This document shows, piece by piece, positions 52,277 through 62,644 of a stretch of DNA of 64,000 nucleotides (positions within the stretch are counted from its first letter, which is position 1; every line of letters begins with the position of its first letter). The stretch spans positions 58,292 to 122,291 of the forward strand of contig NZ_JARGND010000002.1 of NCBI RefSeq assembly GCF_029212645.1, in the 5' to 3' direction. Made by a program: the position numbers and the translations under genes. The notes beneath the pieces were generated by a model. The model made no database searches. It was not told the origin of the DNA and saw only the letters and a program-made list of their open reading frames with translations. Source of the stretch: Vannielia sp. (GTDB lineage Bacteria > Pseudomonadota > Alphaproteobacteria > Rhodobacterales > Rhodobacteraceae).

Positions 52277-53950
52277 TCAGTGGTGTGCCGGGGTCTTGTC
52301 CCAGTCTTCCCGCTTGGGGAGGATCTCGAAGGTGTGCTCCGGGGGCGGGGAGGGCAGCGTCCACTCAAGGGTGTCGGCGTGCTCGTTCCACGGGTTCGGC
52401 TCGCTCACCCGCTTACCGTAGCGCAGGGAGTAGAACACCACGCCGATAAAGAAGACGAAGCTCGCGAAGGACAGGAACGCGCCCCAGCTGGAGAGATGGT
52501 TCCAGTAGGCGAAGGCCTCGGGGTAGTCGATGTAGCGGCGGGGCATGCCCTGACGGCCCAGGAAGTGCTGGGGGAAGAAGGTCAGGTTGGCGCCGATGAA
52601 CATCGCCCAGAAGTGCAGCTTGCCGGCCCATTCGGGGTACATGCGCCCTGCCATCTTGGGGAAGTAGAAGTAGATGCCCGCAAAGATGCAGAACACCGCC
52701 CCAAGGCTCATCACGTAGTGGAAATGCGCCACAACGTAGTAGGTATCGTGGAACGCCCGGTCAAGGCCCGCCTGTGACAGCACCACGCCCGTGACACCGC
52801 CAACGGTGAACAGGAAGAGGAAGCCGAAGGCCCAGAGCATCGGGGTTTTGAACTCGATAGAGCCGCCCCACATGGTGGCGATCCACGAGAAGATCTTGAT
52901 GCCCGTGGGCACCGCGATCACCATCGTGGCCAGCATGAAGTAGCTCTGCTGGGTCAGCGACAGGCCCACCGTATACATGTGGTGCGCCCAGACGACGAAG
53001 CCCAGCACGCCAATGGCGATCAGCGCCCAGACCATCGGCAGGTAGCCGAAGATCGGTTTGCGGGAGAAGGTGCCGATGACGTGGCTGATGATGCCAAAGC
53101 CGGGGAGGATGATGATATACACCTCCGGGTGGCCGAAGAACCACAGGATGTGCTGATAGAGGATCGGGTCGCCGCCGCCGCCCGGCTGGAAGAAGGTGGT
53201 GCCGAAGTTACGGTCGGTCAGCAGCATGGTGATGGCGCCGGCCAGAACCGGCAGGGCCAGAAGGATCATCCAGGCGGTCACGAAGATCGACCAGCTGAAC
53301 AGCGGCACCTTGAAGAGCGTCATGCCCGGTGCGCGCATGTTGAGGAAGGTGGTGATCATGTTGATCGCGCCAAGGATCGACGAGGCCCCCGATACGTGGA
53401 CCGCGAAGATCGCCAGATCCATCGAATAGCCGCCTTCGTTGGTCGACAGTGGGGGGTAAAGCACCCAGCCCACGCCCGAGCCAAGCTGGCCGTTACCGCC
53501 GGGCGAAAGCACCGAGGCCACTGCGAGCGCGGTGCCCGCAACGTAAAGCCAGTAGGAGAGGTTGTTCATCCGCGGGAACGCCATATCCGGCGCGCCGATC
53601 TGGAGCGGCATCAGGTAGTTGCCAAAACCGCCGAACAGCGCGGGAATCACCACGAAGAACATCATCAGGATGCCGTGGGCGGTGATAAGCACGTTCCAAA
53701 GGTGGCCGTTCGGGGTACATTCCTCGGCCGATGGGATCATACGCGCCCCTTCGGCGCACATGTATTGCACACCGGGATCCATAAGCTCCATCCGCATGTA
53801 AACGGTGAAGGCAACAGAGATGAAGCCCACTGCCGCAGCGGTGAAAAGGTAAAGGATACCAATGTCTTTGTGGTTCGTGGACATGAACCAGCGGGTAAAG
53901 AACCCGCGGTTGTCCTCGTGGTCGTGACCGTGAACGGTAGCGTCCGCCAT
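52277..53950 (-). CDS. ctaD: Cytochrome c oxidase subunit I (aa3 type)
   Basis: Catalytic subunit of terminal oxidase, proton pumping. I prefer the start at 53950 ([20 protein letters not shown]), which has GGAGG upstream; 557 residues, 12 helices. The CuB His and cross-linked Tyr are in [18 protein letters not shown], the paired His in [10 protein letters not shown], and the haem a/a3 His in [21 protein letters not shown]-type loops and [11 protein letters not shown] are conserved. The other subunit genes (ctaC, ctaE) are elsewhere, as usual in Rhodobacteraceae. Confidence 0.97.
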   Translation of the reverse strand: MADATVHGHDHEDNRGFFTRWFMSTNHKDIGILYLFTAAAVGFISVAFTVYMRMELMDPGVQYMCAEGARMIPSAEECTPNGHLWNVLITAHGILMMFFVVIPALFGGFGNYLMPLQIGAPDMAFPRMNNLSYWLYVAGTALAVASVLSPGGNGQLGSGVGWVLYPPLSTNEGGYSMDLAIFAVHVSGASSILGAINMITTFLNMRAPGMTLFKVPLFSWSIFVTAWMILLALPVLAGAITMLLTDRNFGTTFFQPGGGGDPILYQHILWFFGHPEVYIIILPGFGIISHVIGTFSRKPIFGYLPMVWALIAIGVLGFVVWAHHMYTVGLSLTQQSYFMLATMVIAVPTGIKIFSWIATMWGGSIEFKTPMLWAFGFLFLFTVGGVTGVVLSQAGLDRAFHDTYYVVAHFHYVMSLGAVFCIFAGIYFYFPKMAGRMYPEWAGKLHFWAMFIGANLTFFPQHFLGRQGMPRRYIDYPEAFAYWNHLSSWGAFLSFASFVFFIGVVFYSLRYGKRVSEPNPWNEHADTLEWTLPSPPPEHTFEILPKREDWDKTPAHH

Positions 53951-54128
53951 TACGGTGCCTCCTGGCTCGTGTTGATCCATGAGGGTGCGCCGGACGCCCG
54001 TGTGTTCGCAACACAGGCCCCCAATCTCCCTTCTCCCCCGCTTTTATGCGGCACATTCATCAACGGCAATGTGCAACTCGTCGCAGATGTAGAAATTTTA
54101 TGCATTGGTGCGCGCGGGGTGTGGAGGG

Positions 54129-54647
54129 TCAATCAACCCGTTTCACGCCCTCCAGCAGCCGCTCTTGCAGGGAATCGCCGTGCAAAACCGAGATGTCGCC
54201 GGTGGTTTCAAGCACCACGGCGCGCACTTCCGAAAGGTTGAGCACATTGGCTTCGCGCAGTTTGGCGACGAGATCATCCTCGGCCACGCGGGTGGCGGAA
54301 AGGGCGGACGTGAGGATTTCGCCATCGCGCATCAGCAGGACGGGCGCGTTTTGCACCACGTTCTCAAAGGCCTCGGAGGCGCGGCGCAGGCGGGCAACGA
54401 TATATTGCACCCCAAGCAGGGCAGCACTGGCAAGGCTGGCCTGCGCGAAGCCGGACCAATCAGTTGATTGGCTCGCCCCGGCCAGAAGTGAGCCAATGGC
54501 GACGGTGACGACAAAATCAAAGGCGGTCATCTTGGAAAAGGCGCGCAGCCCGATGACCCGCACCACGAGGATGACCCAGGACACCGCGAAGGTAGAGAGG
54601 AGCAGCGCCCGCAACAGGATATCAAGCGGCGTGTTTTCAACGAACAT
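54129..54647 (-). CDS. DUF421/YetF-type membrane protein
   Basis: Start at 54647 (MFVENTPLDILLRALLLSTF), with an AAGGAG ribosome site inside the upstream gene; 172 residues. Three N-terminal hydrophobic segments include WVILVVRVIGLRAFSKMTAF and FDFVVTVAIGSLLAGAS. A cytoplasmic domain follows with NAPVLLMRDGEIL, LREANVLNLSEVRAVVLETT and GDISVLHG, the YetF pattern. Function is not established. It overlaps the DUF998 gene by 11 bases. Confidence 0.85.
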   Translation of the reverse strand: MFVENTPLDILLRALLLSTFAVSWVILVVRVIGLRAFSKMTAFDFVVTVAIGSLLAGASQSTDWSGFAQASLASAALLGVQYIVARLRRASEAFENVVQNAPVLLMRDGEILTSALSATRVAEDDLVAKLREANVLNLSEVRAVVLETTGDISVLHGDSLQERLLEGVKRVD

Positions 54648-55302
54648 GGGGGGCTCCTTCATGGGTGGTGCGGATGTGCTTTGCATGGCGGATGAACAGA
54701 TGGCCCAGTGTGACGACAGCCGCCATGGCGATAAGGCCCAGATAACGCTCATAAATCCCATCAATCCCGGTGGGCAGGAAAAAGAAGGGAGGGGCCGAAA
54801 CCAGCCAGAGCAGCGACAGGCCAACAAGGATGCGCCCGTAAAGCGGGTGCGCGCGCGCCGCGCCCTTGGCCATGCTCCAGGGCACCAGAAGCGTTAGCGC
54901 GCCGATCGCATAAACAAGGTAGATGTGAATCACCGTGCCGTCCTGATCGGCGTCGCCATACTCATTGCGCGCGCCCACCAGAAACACGATCAGCCCCATG
55001 ATCGCCAAGCCAAGCAGCCCGGCGCTCCACCGCCAGCCGCCAAGGTGCAGATGCGCCGCCGCAAGAGCGATGGCGATCAGCGAGGCGGAAAAGGCATAGA
55101 TGCCGATATCGACGATAAACTCATAGCGGCCTGCGCCAAGATCACTGATGGTGTCGGCGATCCAGTCATGGTCGGGCACCACGAAATCGGCGATCAGGAT
55201 CGACAGGGCGAAGAGGGCACAGCCGAAAATGGCGTAACAGCCAAGCGCAAGAAGCAGGCCGGGGCGAGGCTTTGGCGAAGCGGAAACAGGCTCATCTGGC
55301 AT
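54637..55302 (-). CDS. DUF998-type integral membrane protein
   Basis: A 221-residue protein with six to seven hydrophobic helices (LLLALGCYAIFGCALFALSI, IGIYAFSASLIAIALAAAHL, SAGLLGLAIMGLIVFLVGAR, YLVYAIGALTLLVPWSM). WIADTISDLGAG after helix 1 is typical of DUF998. It is the first gene of a two-gene unit with the DUF421 gene. Function unknown. Confidence 0.75.
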   Translation of the reverse strand: MPDEPVSASPKPRPGLLLALGCYAIFGCALFALSILIADFVVPDHDWIADTISDLGAGRYEFIVDIGIYAFSASLIAIALAAAHLHLGGWRWSAGLLGLAIMGLIVFLVGARNEYGDADQDGTVIHIYLVYAIGALTLLVPWSMAKGAARAHPLYGRILVGLSLLWLVSAPPFFFLPTGIDGIYERYLGLIAMAAVVTLGHLFIRHAKHIRTTHEGAPHVR

Positions 55303-55460
55303 CGGGCGCTTTCGGTTGGGGCTGGAAGCCTAACGCGGCGCACGGGGCGGGGTTCCGCACAGGGTGAGAGGCGGGTGGGCAGGGCGGCAATTGAAATTTG
55401 CTGAAATCCCGCCTATATAGGCCTATAACCACAAAAAAAATGCCGAGCGGGTAAGAAAAG

Positions 55461-55946
55461 ATGAAACGAGTTTTGAGCGGTTTTTGGGCGGATTTTGTCC
55501 AGCCGATGTTGCAACGTCCCAAAAGAGTGCAAATGGCGGCCCTGTGTTATCGCGATGGCGAGGCGGGGCCTGAAGTGCTGTTGATCACCAGCCGTGGCAC
55601 CGGGCGCTGGATTATCCCCAAGGGCTGGCCGATGGCCGGCAAATCCGGCTCGGGCGCGGCGCTTGAGGAAGCCTGGGAAGAAGCTGGCGTGCGCCGTGGC
55701 CGGGTGAACCATGACGCCATTGGCAGCTACACCTATGACAAGCGGTTCAACGGCGGCTATGCGGCGCAGGTGGAAACGCTGGTTTATGCGGTTGAAGTTG
55801 AACAGATGTGCAAGACCTTCCCCGAGGCGCATGAGCGCACACGCCGCTGGGTGCGCCCGGATGAGGCCGCCAATCTGGTGGATGAGCCTGACTTGAAAGA
55901 GATTCTCTGCGATTTCGAGGATGAGGCGCTGGTGCAGTCGGCCTGA
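55461..55946 (+). CDS. Nudix hydrolase
   Basis: A 161-residue Nudix protein of the diadenosine/diphosphoinositol polyphosphate type. RGTGRWIIPKGWPMAGKSGS and LEEAWEEAGVRRGRV form the Nudix box. The REUxEExGU core reads EEAWEEAGV, with Glu in place of the first Arg, and the early GX5E Glu is Ser. The metal-binding Glu pair is kept, so activity is plausible. Substrate unknown. Divergent from the DUF998 gene. Confidence 0.86.
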   Translation: MKRVLSGFWADFVQPMLQRPKRVQMAALCYRDGEAGPEVLLITSRGTGRWIIPKGWPMAGKSGSGAALEEAWEEAGVRRGRVNHDAIGSYTYDKRFNGGYAAQVETLVYAVEVEQMCKTFPEAHERTRRWVRPDEAANLVDEPDLKEILCDFEDEALVQSA

Positions 55947-56043
55947 GGCCAAGGCAGCGCGGCCCGATTGAAGCTATCGCTATGCCTGCGTGAAAATATC
56001 TGCTAGCAGCCCCCGGACAGAACCACCGGGGAGGGTAGCCGCC

Positions 56044-57528
56044 GTGGCCGAGAGGGACTACGAAAAGAGCCATCTGGAGACACTTGACCGCGATCTTGGC
56101 CGGTTGAGCAATGTCGAACTGGCCACAAGCTACGTGTCGCGCCCCTTGATGGGGATCGGGGTGGCGCTGGTCTTTGTGGTGCTGGCCAGCCTGCTGGCGA
56201 TGATCTTTCTCGGAGAGACAACCAACACTCTTATCGTGGTCATCGCCGCCGGGTTTGGCGCCTATATGGCGCTCAACATCGGTGCCAACGATGTGGCCAA
56301 CAACATGGGGCCAGCGGTGGGGGCCAATGCGCTTTCCATGGGCGGGGCCATTGCGATTGCTGTCGTTTTCGAGAGCATGGGCGCGTTGTTGGCGGGGGGC
56401 GATGTGGTATCGACCATCGCCAAGGGGATCATCTCTCCGGCTGATCTGCAATCGGCCTCGGTGTTCATCTGGGCGATGCTGGCGGCGCTGCTTTCGGCGG
56501 CCCTTTGGGTGAACCTTGCCACATGGATCGGTGCGCCGGTTTCCACCACCCATTCGGTTGTGGGCGGCGTGATGGGCGCGGGGATTGCGGCGGCGGGCTT
56601 TGGCGCCGTGACATGGCCGACCATGGCCGCCATTGCCGCAAGCTGGGTGATCTCGCCCGTGCTGGGCGGGATGATTGCCGCGGGTTTCCTGTGGTTCATC
56701 AAGGCGCGGATCATCTACCGCCCTGACAAGAGTGCCGCCGCCCGGGGGTGGGTGCCGGGTCTGGTTGGCATCATGGGCGGGGCCTTTGCCTCGTACCTTG
56801 CGCTGAAGGGGCTGAAAAAGCTCATCAAGATCGACATGCCCACCGCGCTGCTGATCGGCCTCGCCCTTGGCATTTTGATCTGGCTGGTGATGATTCCGGT
56901 GACGAAGCGCCAGTCGGTCGGGCTGGAAAACCGCAACAAATCGCTGAAGGTGCTGTTTGGCATCCCGCTGGTGGTTTCGGCGGCGCTGCTGAGCTTTGCC
57001 CATGGGGCAAACGATGTGGCCAACGCGGTTGGCCCGCTGGCGGCAATTGTGCAGGCCTCGCAATCGGGGGACTATACCCATGCCGTATCAATCCCGCTTT
57101 GGGTGATGGTGATCGGCGCGGCGGGCATTTCCTTTGGCCTGTTCCTCTTTGGCCCCAAACTGATCCGTATGGTGGGCAGCCAGATCACCAAGCTGAACCC
57201 GATGCGCGCCTATTGCGTGGCGCTTTCGGCGGCGATCACGGTGATTGTGGCAAGCTGGCTGGGGCTGCCGGTGTCCTCGACCCACATCGCGGTGGGCGGG
57301 GTCTTTGGCGTGGGCTTTTTCCGCGAGTGGGACGCGGCGCGGCGGATGCGGGCCAGAACCGGCAACGTGGCCGAACTGCCCGCCCAGCCCAAAGAAGAGC
57401 GCCGCCGCCGCAAGCTGGTGCGCCGCTCGCATTTCATGACGATCATCGCGGCATGGGTGATCACCGTGCCTGCCGCTGCGGTGCTTTCGGCGGTGATTTT
57501 TTTGGTGATCCAGGGGATTGCGGGCTAG
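56044..57528 (+). CDS. PiT family inorganic phosphate transporter
   Basis: I prefer the GTG at 56044, six bases after GGGGAGGG, giving 494 residues. The duplicated PiT signatures are clear: NIGANDVANNMGPAVGANAL with GAPVSTTHSVVGGVMGAG in the first half, and HGANDVANAVGPLAAIVQA with GLPVSSTHIAVGGVFGVG in the second. About ten to twelve helices, with a basic cytoplasmic loop (KEERRRRKLVRR). Probably low-affinity phosphate/cation symport. Confidence 0.93.
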   Translation: MAERDYEKSHLETLDRDLGRLSNVELATSYVSRPLMGIGVALVFVVLASLLAMIFLGETTNTLIVVIAAGFGAYMALNIGANDVANNMGPAVGANALSMGGAIAIAVVFESMGALLAGGDVVSTIAKGIISPADLQSASVFIWAMLAALLSAALWVNLATWIGAPVSTTHSVVGGVMGAGIAAAGFGAVTWPTMAAIAASWVISPVLGGMIAAGFLWFIKARIIYRPDKSAAARGWVPGLVGIMGGAFASYLALKGLKKLIKIDMPTALLIGLALGILIWLVMIPVTKRQSVGLENRNKSLKVLFGIPLVVSAALLSFAHGANDVANAVGPLAAIVQASQSGDYTHAVSIPLWVMVIGAAGISFGLFLFGPKLIRMVGSQITKLNPMRAYCVALSAAITVIVASWLGLPVSSTHIAVGGVFGVGFFREWDAARRMRARTGNVAELPAQPKEERRRRKLVRRSHFMTIIAAWVITVPAAAVLSAVIFLVIQGIAG

Positions 57529-57705
57529 GGCGACGCGCGGCCTGCCTGCGCAGAAGGTGCAAGGGGGGCGGCACAAGGCACTGGCGCGATGCGGCTTTTC
57601 AAGGCTCCCCACGGGGCGTTGCGGTTTGTGACCCTCTCCCAAAGCGGACCTTGGCACAGAGCAATGGGTGATCGCTTTTGCCGTTTTAGGCCGAGGCGTG
57701 CCGGT

Positions 57706-58536
57706 TTACCCGAGTTCCATCGTCGCGATTGCCTGAAACCGGGAGGGGGCGGATGCGGGCTGGGGGCCGGTGAACATTCTGGCGGTTTCAAAGGTTGCTT
57801 CAAAGTTCAGCGCCTTCAGCAGCGAGGCAAGTGGCGCGTCGTGGTCATAGACATCAACCATGCAAGGCTCACCAGATTGGGCAAAAGGGTTGGCGGCCAA
57901 CAGCGTGCGTGCGTCGGCCTCGCTCGCCGCATAAACCGGGCCAATCTTGCTGCCGAGATGGCAGCGCCGGAAGGTTGCAAAGCCGAGGATGCCGGTGCCT
58001 TCGGCCAGAACGATGGTTTGCCGGGTTGGTCCGTTTTTGAACCAAGCGGTGGCAAATGCGGCCCGCTTCATGCCGGAAGCCGTGGTGTCGCGGGCAATTA
58101 ATGTGGGCATATCCCCCGGTGATGCGGCCCGGATGCGGGGATCGGCCATGGGCGCGATTTGCCCTTCGTAGCGGGTGGTGCTGCCATATTTGGCAAAACC
58201 CGAGCGGGCGTAGTTGGCTTGCTGGTCGGGAACCCCGTCCAACCCGATGCTGCGGGCTCCGGCGTGGGCGATGCCCGCTCGCCAGATCTCCATGCCATGG
58301 CCTTGCCCCCGAAACGCGGGCTTGCACAGGTAGAGCCCCAGAAAGGCAAAATCGCTATCGTGGTTGACCACGGAAATGGCCGCAACGGCTTCACCGGCCA
58401 CCTCTTTGATCAAAAAGCCCGAGGGATCTGCGGCAAGAAAGGCCTTGGCGTCATCCAGTCCGGGGTTCCAGCCTTCACCTGCGGCCCAGTGCAGGACCAT
58501 CTGCATATCATCAACGGTCATGGTGCGGATGGTCAT
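57706..58536 (-). CDS. GNAT family N-acetyltransferase, two-domain
   Basis: A 276-residue protein. The N-terminal GNAT domain is clear: [19 protein letters not shown], then FAFLGLYLCKPAFRGQGHGM with the R-G-Q-G-H-G acetyl-CoA loop. A second domain (MKRAAFATAWFKNGPTRQTI, GPVYAASEADARTLLAA) resembles the extra C-terminal domain of the Acetyltransf_18 group. Substrate unknown. Its start overlaps the GntR stop by four bases, so it is co-transcribed with that regulator. Confidence 0.82.
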   Translation of the reverse strand: MTIRTMTVDDMQMVLHWAAGEGWNPGLDDAKAFLAADPSGFLIKEVAGEAVAAISVVNHDSDFAFLGLYLCKPAFRGQGHGMEIWRAGIAHAGARSIGLDGVPDQQANYARSGFAKYGSTTRYEGQIAPMADPRIRAASPGDMPTLIARDTTASGMKRAAFATAWFKNGPTRQTIVLAEGTGILGFATFRRCHLGSKIGPVYAASEADARTLLAANPFAQSGEPCMVDVYDHDAPLASLLKALNFEATFETARMFTGPQPASAPSRFQAIATMELG

Positions 58537-59228
58537 TGCGAAAGGGCCGCCTTTAGCGATGGCGCGCGGGCGTTGCGTTCGCGTAGATCAAGCGCTGAGT
58601 GCAAATCAACCAGATGGCTGCGCATCAGGGCCTCGGCCTGGGTTGCGTCATGGTCGGCCAGGGCGCGCACGAGGGCGTGGTGGGCGTGCTTTTCGCACAG
58701 GGCGGCTTCGCGGCGCCAGTAAAGGGCAATGATCAGGGAGGAGCGCGCAACGAGGGTTTCGATGAAGCCGGCGATGGTTGTCTGATCCGCGATGCGGGCG
58801 ATTTCATTGTGAAACAAGCCCGACAAATAGAGCGCCCGCCCCGGATCGGAGGCATCAAGCGCGGCATGTTCATCGCTGATGTGCCGCTCCAGCAAGGCGA
58901 TATCGGAGGCGGTGGCGCGGGCGGCCGCACTACGAGCGGTGCGGGGTTCCAGCAACTCACGCGCCTCGAACACATCACGCGCTTCTTTCAGGGAGGGCGA
59001 GGCCACCGACGCCCCCTTGTTGCGCCGGATATCCACCAGCTTGGTATGCGACAGGCTTTGCAATGCGGCGCGGATCACGGTGCGCGACACGCCGTAAATT
59101 TCGGCCAGTTCACCCTCGCCCAGCTTGGTGCCCGGTGCGAGGCGGTGTTCGTGGATGGCCAGCGAGAGGGCTTGCGCGATGCTGTCACTGGCAGGCGGTG
59201 GGGGGGATGAAACTGTGTTACGGGTCAT
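58533..59228 (-). CDS. GntR family transcriptional regulator (FCD), divergent from ABC operon
   Basis: Start at 59228 ([15 protein letters not shown]), 231 residues. The winged helix [20 protein letters not shown] and [20 protein letters not shown] is followed by an FCD domain ([49 protein letters not shown]). It is divergent from the ABC operon with a perfect 12-bp palindrome between them, so it probably represses that operon and itself, relieved by the imported substrate. The GNAT gene behind it is coupled. Confidence 0.9.
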   Translation of the reverse strand: MTRNTVSSPPPPASDSIAQALSLAIHEHRLAPGTKLGEGELAEIYGVSRTVIRAALQSLSHTKLVDIRRNKGASVASPSLKEARDVFEARELLEPRTARSAAARATASDIALLERHISDEHAALDASDPGRALYLSGLFHNEIARIADQTTIAGFIETLVARSSLIIALYWRREAALCEKHAHHALVRALADHDATQAEALMRSHLVDLHSALDLRERNARAPSLKAALSQ

Positions 59229-59307
59229 GGTTATTCCTTGTCTATCGGACATGGCAGAGCCTGTGGCGGGCCTCAAGGCTTTGGCGCTGCATGCAATCCA
59301 ATCCTGC

Positions 59308-59319
59308 ATTGTATACAAT
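59308..59319. promoter_or_regulatory. GntR-type operator palindrome
   Basis: ATTGTATACAAT is a perfect 12-base palindrome in the 231-bp gap between the divergent GntR gene and the ABC operon. The GT-N-TAC core fits sites of FadR/FCD-type regulators. It is 79 bp from the regulator start and 140 bp from the ABC start. Confidence 0.65.
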
Positions 59320-59459
59320 TATGTGTCCAATTTTTCGTCACACCCCAACCGGAAAGCAAAAGTTTTGGGCAGCGGCACGCAAGCGCCCCAAAATCTGCTT
59401 GCTCGAAATTGCTTTGCTTCCTGCCTCACCCGTTAGTGGGGCAACGCATCGGGGGTAAC

Positions 59460-60446
59460 ATGAACGCAATTCGTAAAGAACTGGAACTGGTCTCGGTGAC
59501 CAAACGCTATGGCGCGACTGTGGCGGTGAATGCCATCAACCACAGGTTCCAACCGGGCGGATACGCTTGTTTGCTGGGGCCGTCAGGCTGCGGCAAATCC
59601 TCGACCCTGCGGATGATTGCGGGCCATGAAACCGTTTCGGATGGCTCGATCCTGCTGGGTGGTTCCGACATTTCGCACTTGCCCCCCGCCAAGCGCGGCA
59701 CGGCGATGATGTTTCAAAATTACGCCTTGTTTCCGCACCTTAGCGTCGCGGAGAACGTGGCCTTCAGCCAGAAAATGCGCGGTGTGGACCGGCAGGAGCG
59801 GCTGAAAAAGGCGGGCGAGATGTTGGAGCTGGTGGATCTGAGCGCGCTCAGCGATCGCCTGCCAGATCAGCTTTCGGGGGGGCAGCAGCAACGGGTGGCA
59901 TTGGCCCGCGCCCTGATCACCCGCCCTGACGTGCTGTTGCTGGATGAGCCTTTATCGGCGCTTGATCCGTTTTTGCGGATTCGTATGCGCGGCGAGCTGC
60001 GCAAGCTCCAGCGCGAACTGGGCATCAGCTTTATCCATGTCACCCATGGCCAGGACGAGGCGCTTGCTCTGGCCGACGAAATTGTTGTGATGAACAACGC
60101 GGTGATTGAACAGGCGGGATCTGCCCGTGATGTCTTCAACGCGCCAACAACCGCATTCGTGGCGCAGTTTATTGGCGGGCATAATGTGATCGCCCTGCCG
60201 GGTGGGCACTTTGCCATCCGCACGGATGCTGTTGCAATCGGGCAGGCGGGTGCGGGCAACCTGCAAGGCAATATTCTGGGCGTTGAATACCAGGGCGCGC
60301 ATGTCTCTGTGGCGACGATGATCGCGGGCGATCAGGAGATCAACGCGCTGGTTCCCGAAACCGAGTTTTTTGAAAATCCCCTGAACCCGGGCGATCAGGT
60401 TGGTCTGACCTGGGACGATGCAAACCTGCACAAGCTTACGGCCTAA
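59460..60446 (+). CDS. ABC transporter ATP-binding protein (PotA-like)
   Basis: ATPase of an importer of the polyamine/opine/phosphonate group. From the ATG at 59460 there are 328 residues. Walker [12 protein letters not shown]-loop [17 protein letters not shown], signature [15 protein letters not shown], Walker [13 protein letters not shown] and H-loop [16 protein letters not shown] are present. A C-terminal TOBE-like domain follows. The binding protein and two permeases follow in the same operon. Confidence 0.94.
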   Translation: MNAIRKELELVSVTKRYGATVAVNAINHRFQPGGYACLLGPSGCGKSSTLRMIAGHETVSDGSILLGGSDISHLPPAKRGTAMMFQNYALFPHLSVAENVAFSQKMRGVDRQERLKKAGEMLELVDLSALSDRLPDQLSGGQQQRVALARALITRPDVLLLDEPLSALDPFLRIRMRGELRKLQRELGISFIHVTHGQDEALALADEIVVMNNAVIEQAGSARDVFNAPTTAFVAQFIGGHNVIALPGGHFAIRTDAVAIGQAGAGNLQGNILGVEYQGAHVSVATMIAGDQEINALVPETEFFENPLNPGDQVGLTWDDANLHKLTA

Positions 60447-60471
60447 CGAACACCTGACAAGGAGAGAACAC

Positions 60472-61731
60472 GTGACCAAAGTAACAAGACGCAGCCTGCT
60501 GAAGGGCGGGGCTGCCTTTGCGGCGGGCACCACCCTTGGTGCCCCCATGATCTGGGCGCAAAACATCAAGGATGTGACATTGCGCCAGTTTGGCACCGGC
60601 GTGTCAAATCTGAACGATGTGGCCAACAAGGTGAAGGAAGACCTTGGTTTTACGCTGGAAATGACCGCGCTGGACAGTGACAGCGTGACCCAACGCGCAG
60701 CCACCCAGCCCAATAGCTTTGATATCGCCGATATCGAATACTGGATCTGCAAGAAGGTTTGGCCCACCGGTAACCTGCAAGCGATGGATACCTCCAAGAT
60801 CAAGAATTACGACAAGATCGTTGGTATCTTCCGCAGCGGCAAGCTGACGCCTGAAAGCAGCATTGCCCAAGGCACCGCGCCGCATACCGTTGGCTTCACC
60901 GACGGCCCGGATGGCACCGGCTTTGTTGATCATGAATCCGGTTGGATGACGCTGATCCCCACCATCTACAACGCCGATACGCTCGGCATCCGCCCGGATC
61001 TGATCGGGCGGCCCATCAACAACTGGCATGAGCTGCTGAACCCTGAGTTCAAGGGCAAGGCGTCGATCCTTGATATCTCCTCCATCGGGATCATGGACAT
61101 GGCCATGGTTGTCGAAAGCATGGGCGAATACACCTATCCCGACAAAGGCAACATGACCCGCGAAGAGATTGATCTGACGATGAAAATCTTCACCGAGGCC
61201 AAGCGGAATGGCCAGTTCCGCGCCTTCTGGAAATCCTTCGATGAAAGCGTGAACCTGATGGCCTCGGGCGAGGTTGTGATCCAATCCATGTGGTCCCCGG
61301 CGATCACGGCGGTGAAATCCAAAGGCGTGGAATGTGTGTATCAACCGCTTGAGGAAGGCTATCGCTCATGGGGCGGTGGCATTGGCCTGTCTTCGGCGCT
61401 GACCGGGTTGGAGCGCGACGCGGCCTATGAATACATCAACTGGTATCTCGATGGCTGGGTCGGTGGCTACCTGATGCGGCAGGGGTATTACTCGGCGGTG
61501 CCGGAAACCTCGAAGAACTACATGTCGGAGAACGAATGGGGCTATTGGTTCGAGGGCAAACCCGCCACCGACACCATCACCTCGCCAACCGGCGATGCCC
61601 TGGCCCAGGCCGGTGACGTGCGCGACGGTGGGTCGTTTGAGGATCGCATGGGCGCTGTCGCCTGCTGGAACGCCGTCATGGATGAAAACCAGTACATGGT
61701 CCGCAAATGGAATGAGTTCATCGCGGCCTGA
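60472..61731 (+). CDS. ABC transporter periplasmic substrate-binding protein
   Basis: The GTG at 60472 follows AAGGAGAG; 419 residues. A twin-arginine-type signal (VTRRSLLKGGAAFAAG) suggests Tat export of a folded protein. The body is a PotD/AfuA-like extracellular binding protein: DIADIEYWICKKVWPTGN, SVNLMASGEVVIQSMWSPAI, AYEYINWYLDGWVGGYL. Ligand not assignable; with a hydantoin/Asp-Glu racemase gene in the same operon a small nitrogenous ligand is likely. Confidence 0.9.
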   Translation: MTKVTRRSLLKGGAAFAAGTTLGAPMIWAQNIKDVTLRQFGTGVSNLNDVANKVKEDLGFTLEMTALDSDSVTQRAATQPNSFDIADIEYWICKKVWPTGNLQAMDTSKIKNYDKIVGIFRSGKLTPESSIAQGTAPHTVGFTDGPDGTGFVDHESGWMTLIPTIYNADTLGIRPDLIGRPINNWHELLNPEFKGKASILDISSIGIMDMAMVVESMGEYTYPDKGNMTREEIDLTMKIFTEAKRNGQFRAFWKSFDESVNLMASGEVVIQSMWSPAITAVKSKGVECVYQPLEEGYRSWGGGIGLSSALTGLERDAAYEYINWYLDGWVGGYLMRQGYYSAVPETSKNYMSENEWGYWFEGKPATDTITSPTGDALAQAGDVRDGGSFEDRMGAVACWNAVMDENQYMVRKWNEFIAA

Positions 61732-61788
61732 TACTCAAAGGGATGGGGGCAATTGCTCCCATCCTGCCGCCCTCCCGAAAGGCTCAAC

Positions 61789-62643
61789 ATGCTGAAAAAT
61801 AACACCTTTATTGGGTGGTTGATGGCCCTGCCGATTATGGCGGTGCTTGTGTTCTTTCTGGTGTTGCCCATCGCGATGATCGTCATGGTCAGCTTCTGGA
61901 AGGCCACTGAATTTTCGATCATCCCGGCGTTTGACCTTGGGAATTACGAATTTCTGTTCGGCTCCAACGTGACCTACCGCGTGTTTTTCAACACGTTCAA
62001 ATACGCCTTCTTGACTTGGGTCTTTACCCTGAGCATCGGGTTTACCGTTGCCTACTTTCTGGCGTTCCACGTCCGCAGCCAAACATGGCAGATCGTCCTG
62101 TTCCTGCTCTGCACAATCCCGTTCTGGACCTCCAACATCATCCGCATGATCAGTTGGATTCCGTTTCTGGGGCGCAACGGGATTGCGAATTCAACGTTGA
62201 TTTCATGGGGCGTGATTGATCAGCCGCTGGATTGGCTGTTGTTCAGCGATTTCGCGGTGATCCTCGCCTTTGTTCATCTTTACACGCTGTTCATGGTGGT
62301 TCCGATTTTCAACACGATGATGCGGATCGATACATCGCTGATCGAGGCCGCGCGCGATGCGGGGGCCTCCGGCGCGCAGATCCTGTGGAACGTGATCATC
62401 CCGCTCACCAAGCCCGGCATCATGATCGGCACGATCTTTGTGGTCACTTTGGTGATGGGTGATTTCATCACCGTGCGGTTCATGTCGGGGTCGCAATCGG
62501 CCAATGTCGGGCGGCTCATTTCCAACGATATCGCGCTGCTGGCCTATCCGTCTGCGGCGGCCACCGCGGTGGTGCTGTTGCTCACCGTGCTGCTGGTGAT
62601 CGGGGTCATGCTTCGGTTCGTCGATATCCGCAAGGAGCTTTAA
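61789..62643 (+). CDS. ABC transporter permease 1
   Basis: A 284-residue inner-membrane permease, start at 61789 (MLKNNTFIGWLMALPIMAVL). About six helices; the coupling EAA loop reads IEAARDAGASGAQILWNVII with PLTKPGI. Homologous to PotB. It forms a heterodimer with the next permease. Confidence 0.92.
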   Translation: MLKNNTFIGWLMALPIMAVLVFFLVLPIAMIVMVSFWKATEFSIIPAFDLGNYEFLFGSNVTYRVFFNTFKYAFLTWVFTLSIGFTVAYFLAFHVRSQTWQIVLFLLCTIPFWTSNIIRMISWIPFLGRNGIANSTLISWGVIDQPLDWLLFSDFAVILAFVHLYTLFMVVPIFNTMMRIDTSLIEAARDAGASGAQILWNVIIPLTKPGIMIGTIFVVTLVMGDFITVRFMSGSQSANVGRLISNDIALLAYPSAAATAVVLLLTVLLVIGVMLRFVDIRKEL

Positions 62644-62644
62644 A

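Noticed and set aside
54169-54827. Extended start of the DUF421 gene
   Set aside because: The extension is antisense-like composition within the DUF998 gene; AAGGAG precedes the ATG at 54647.
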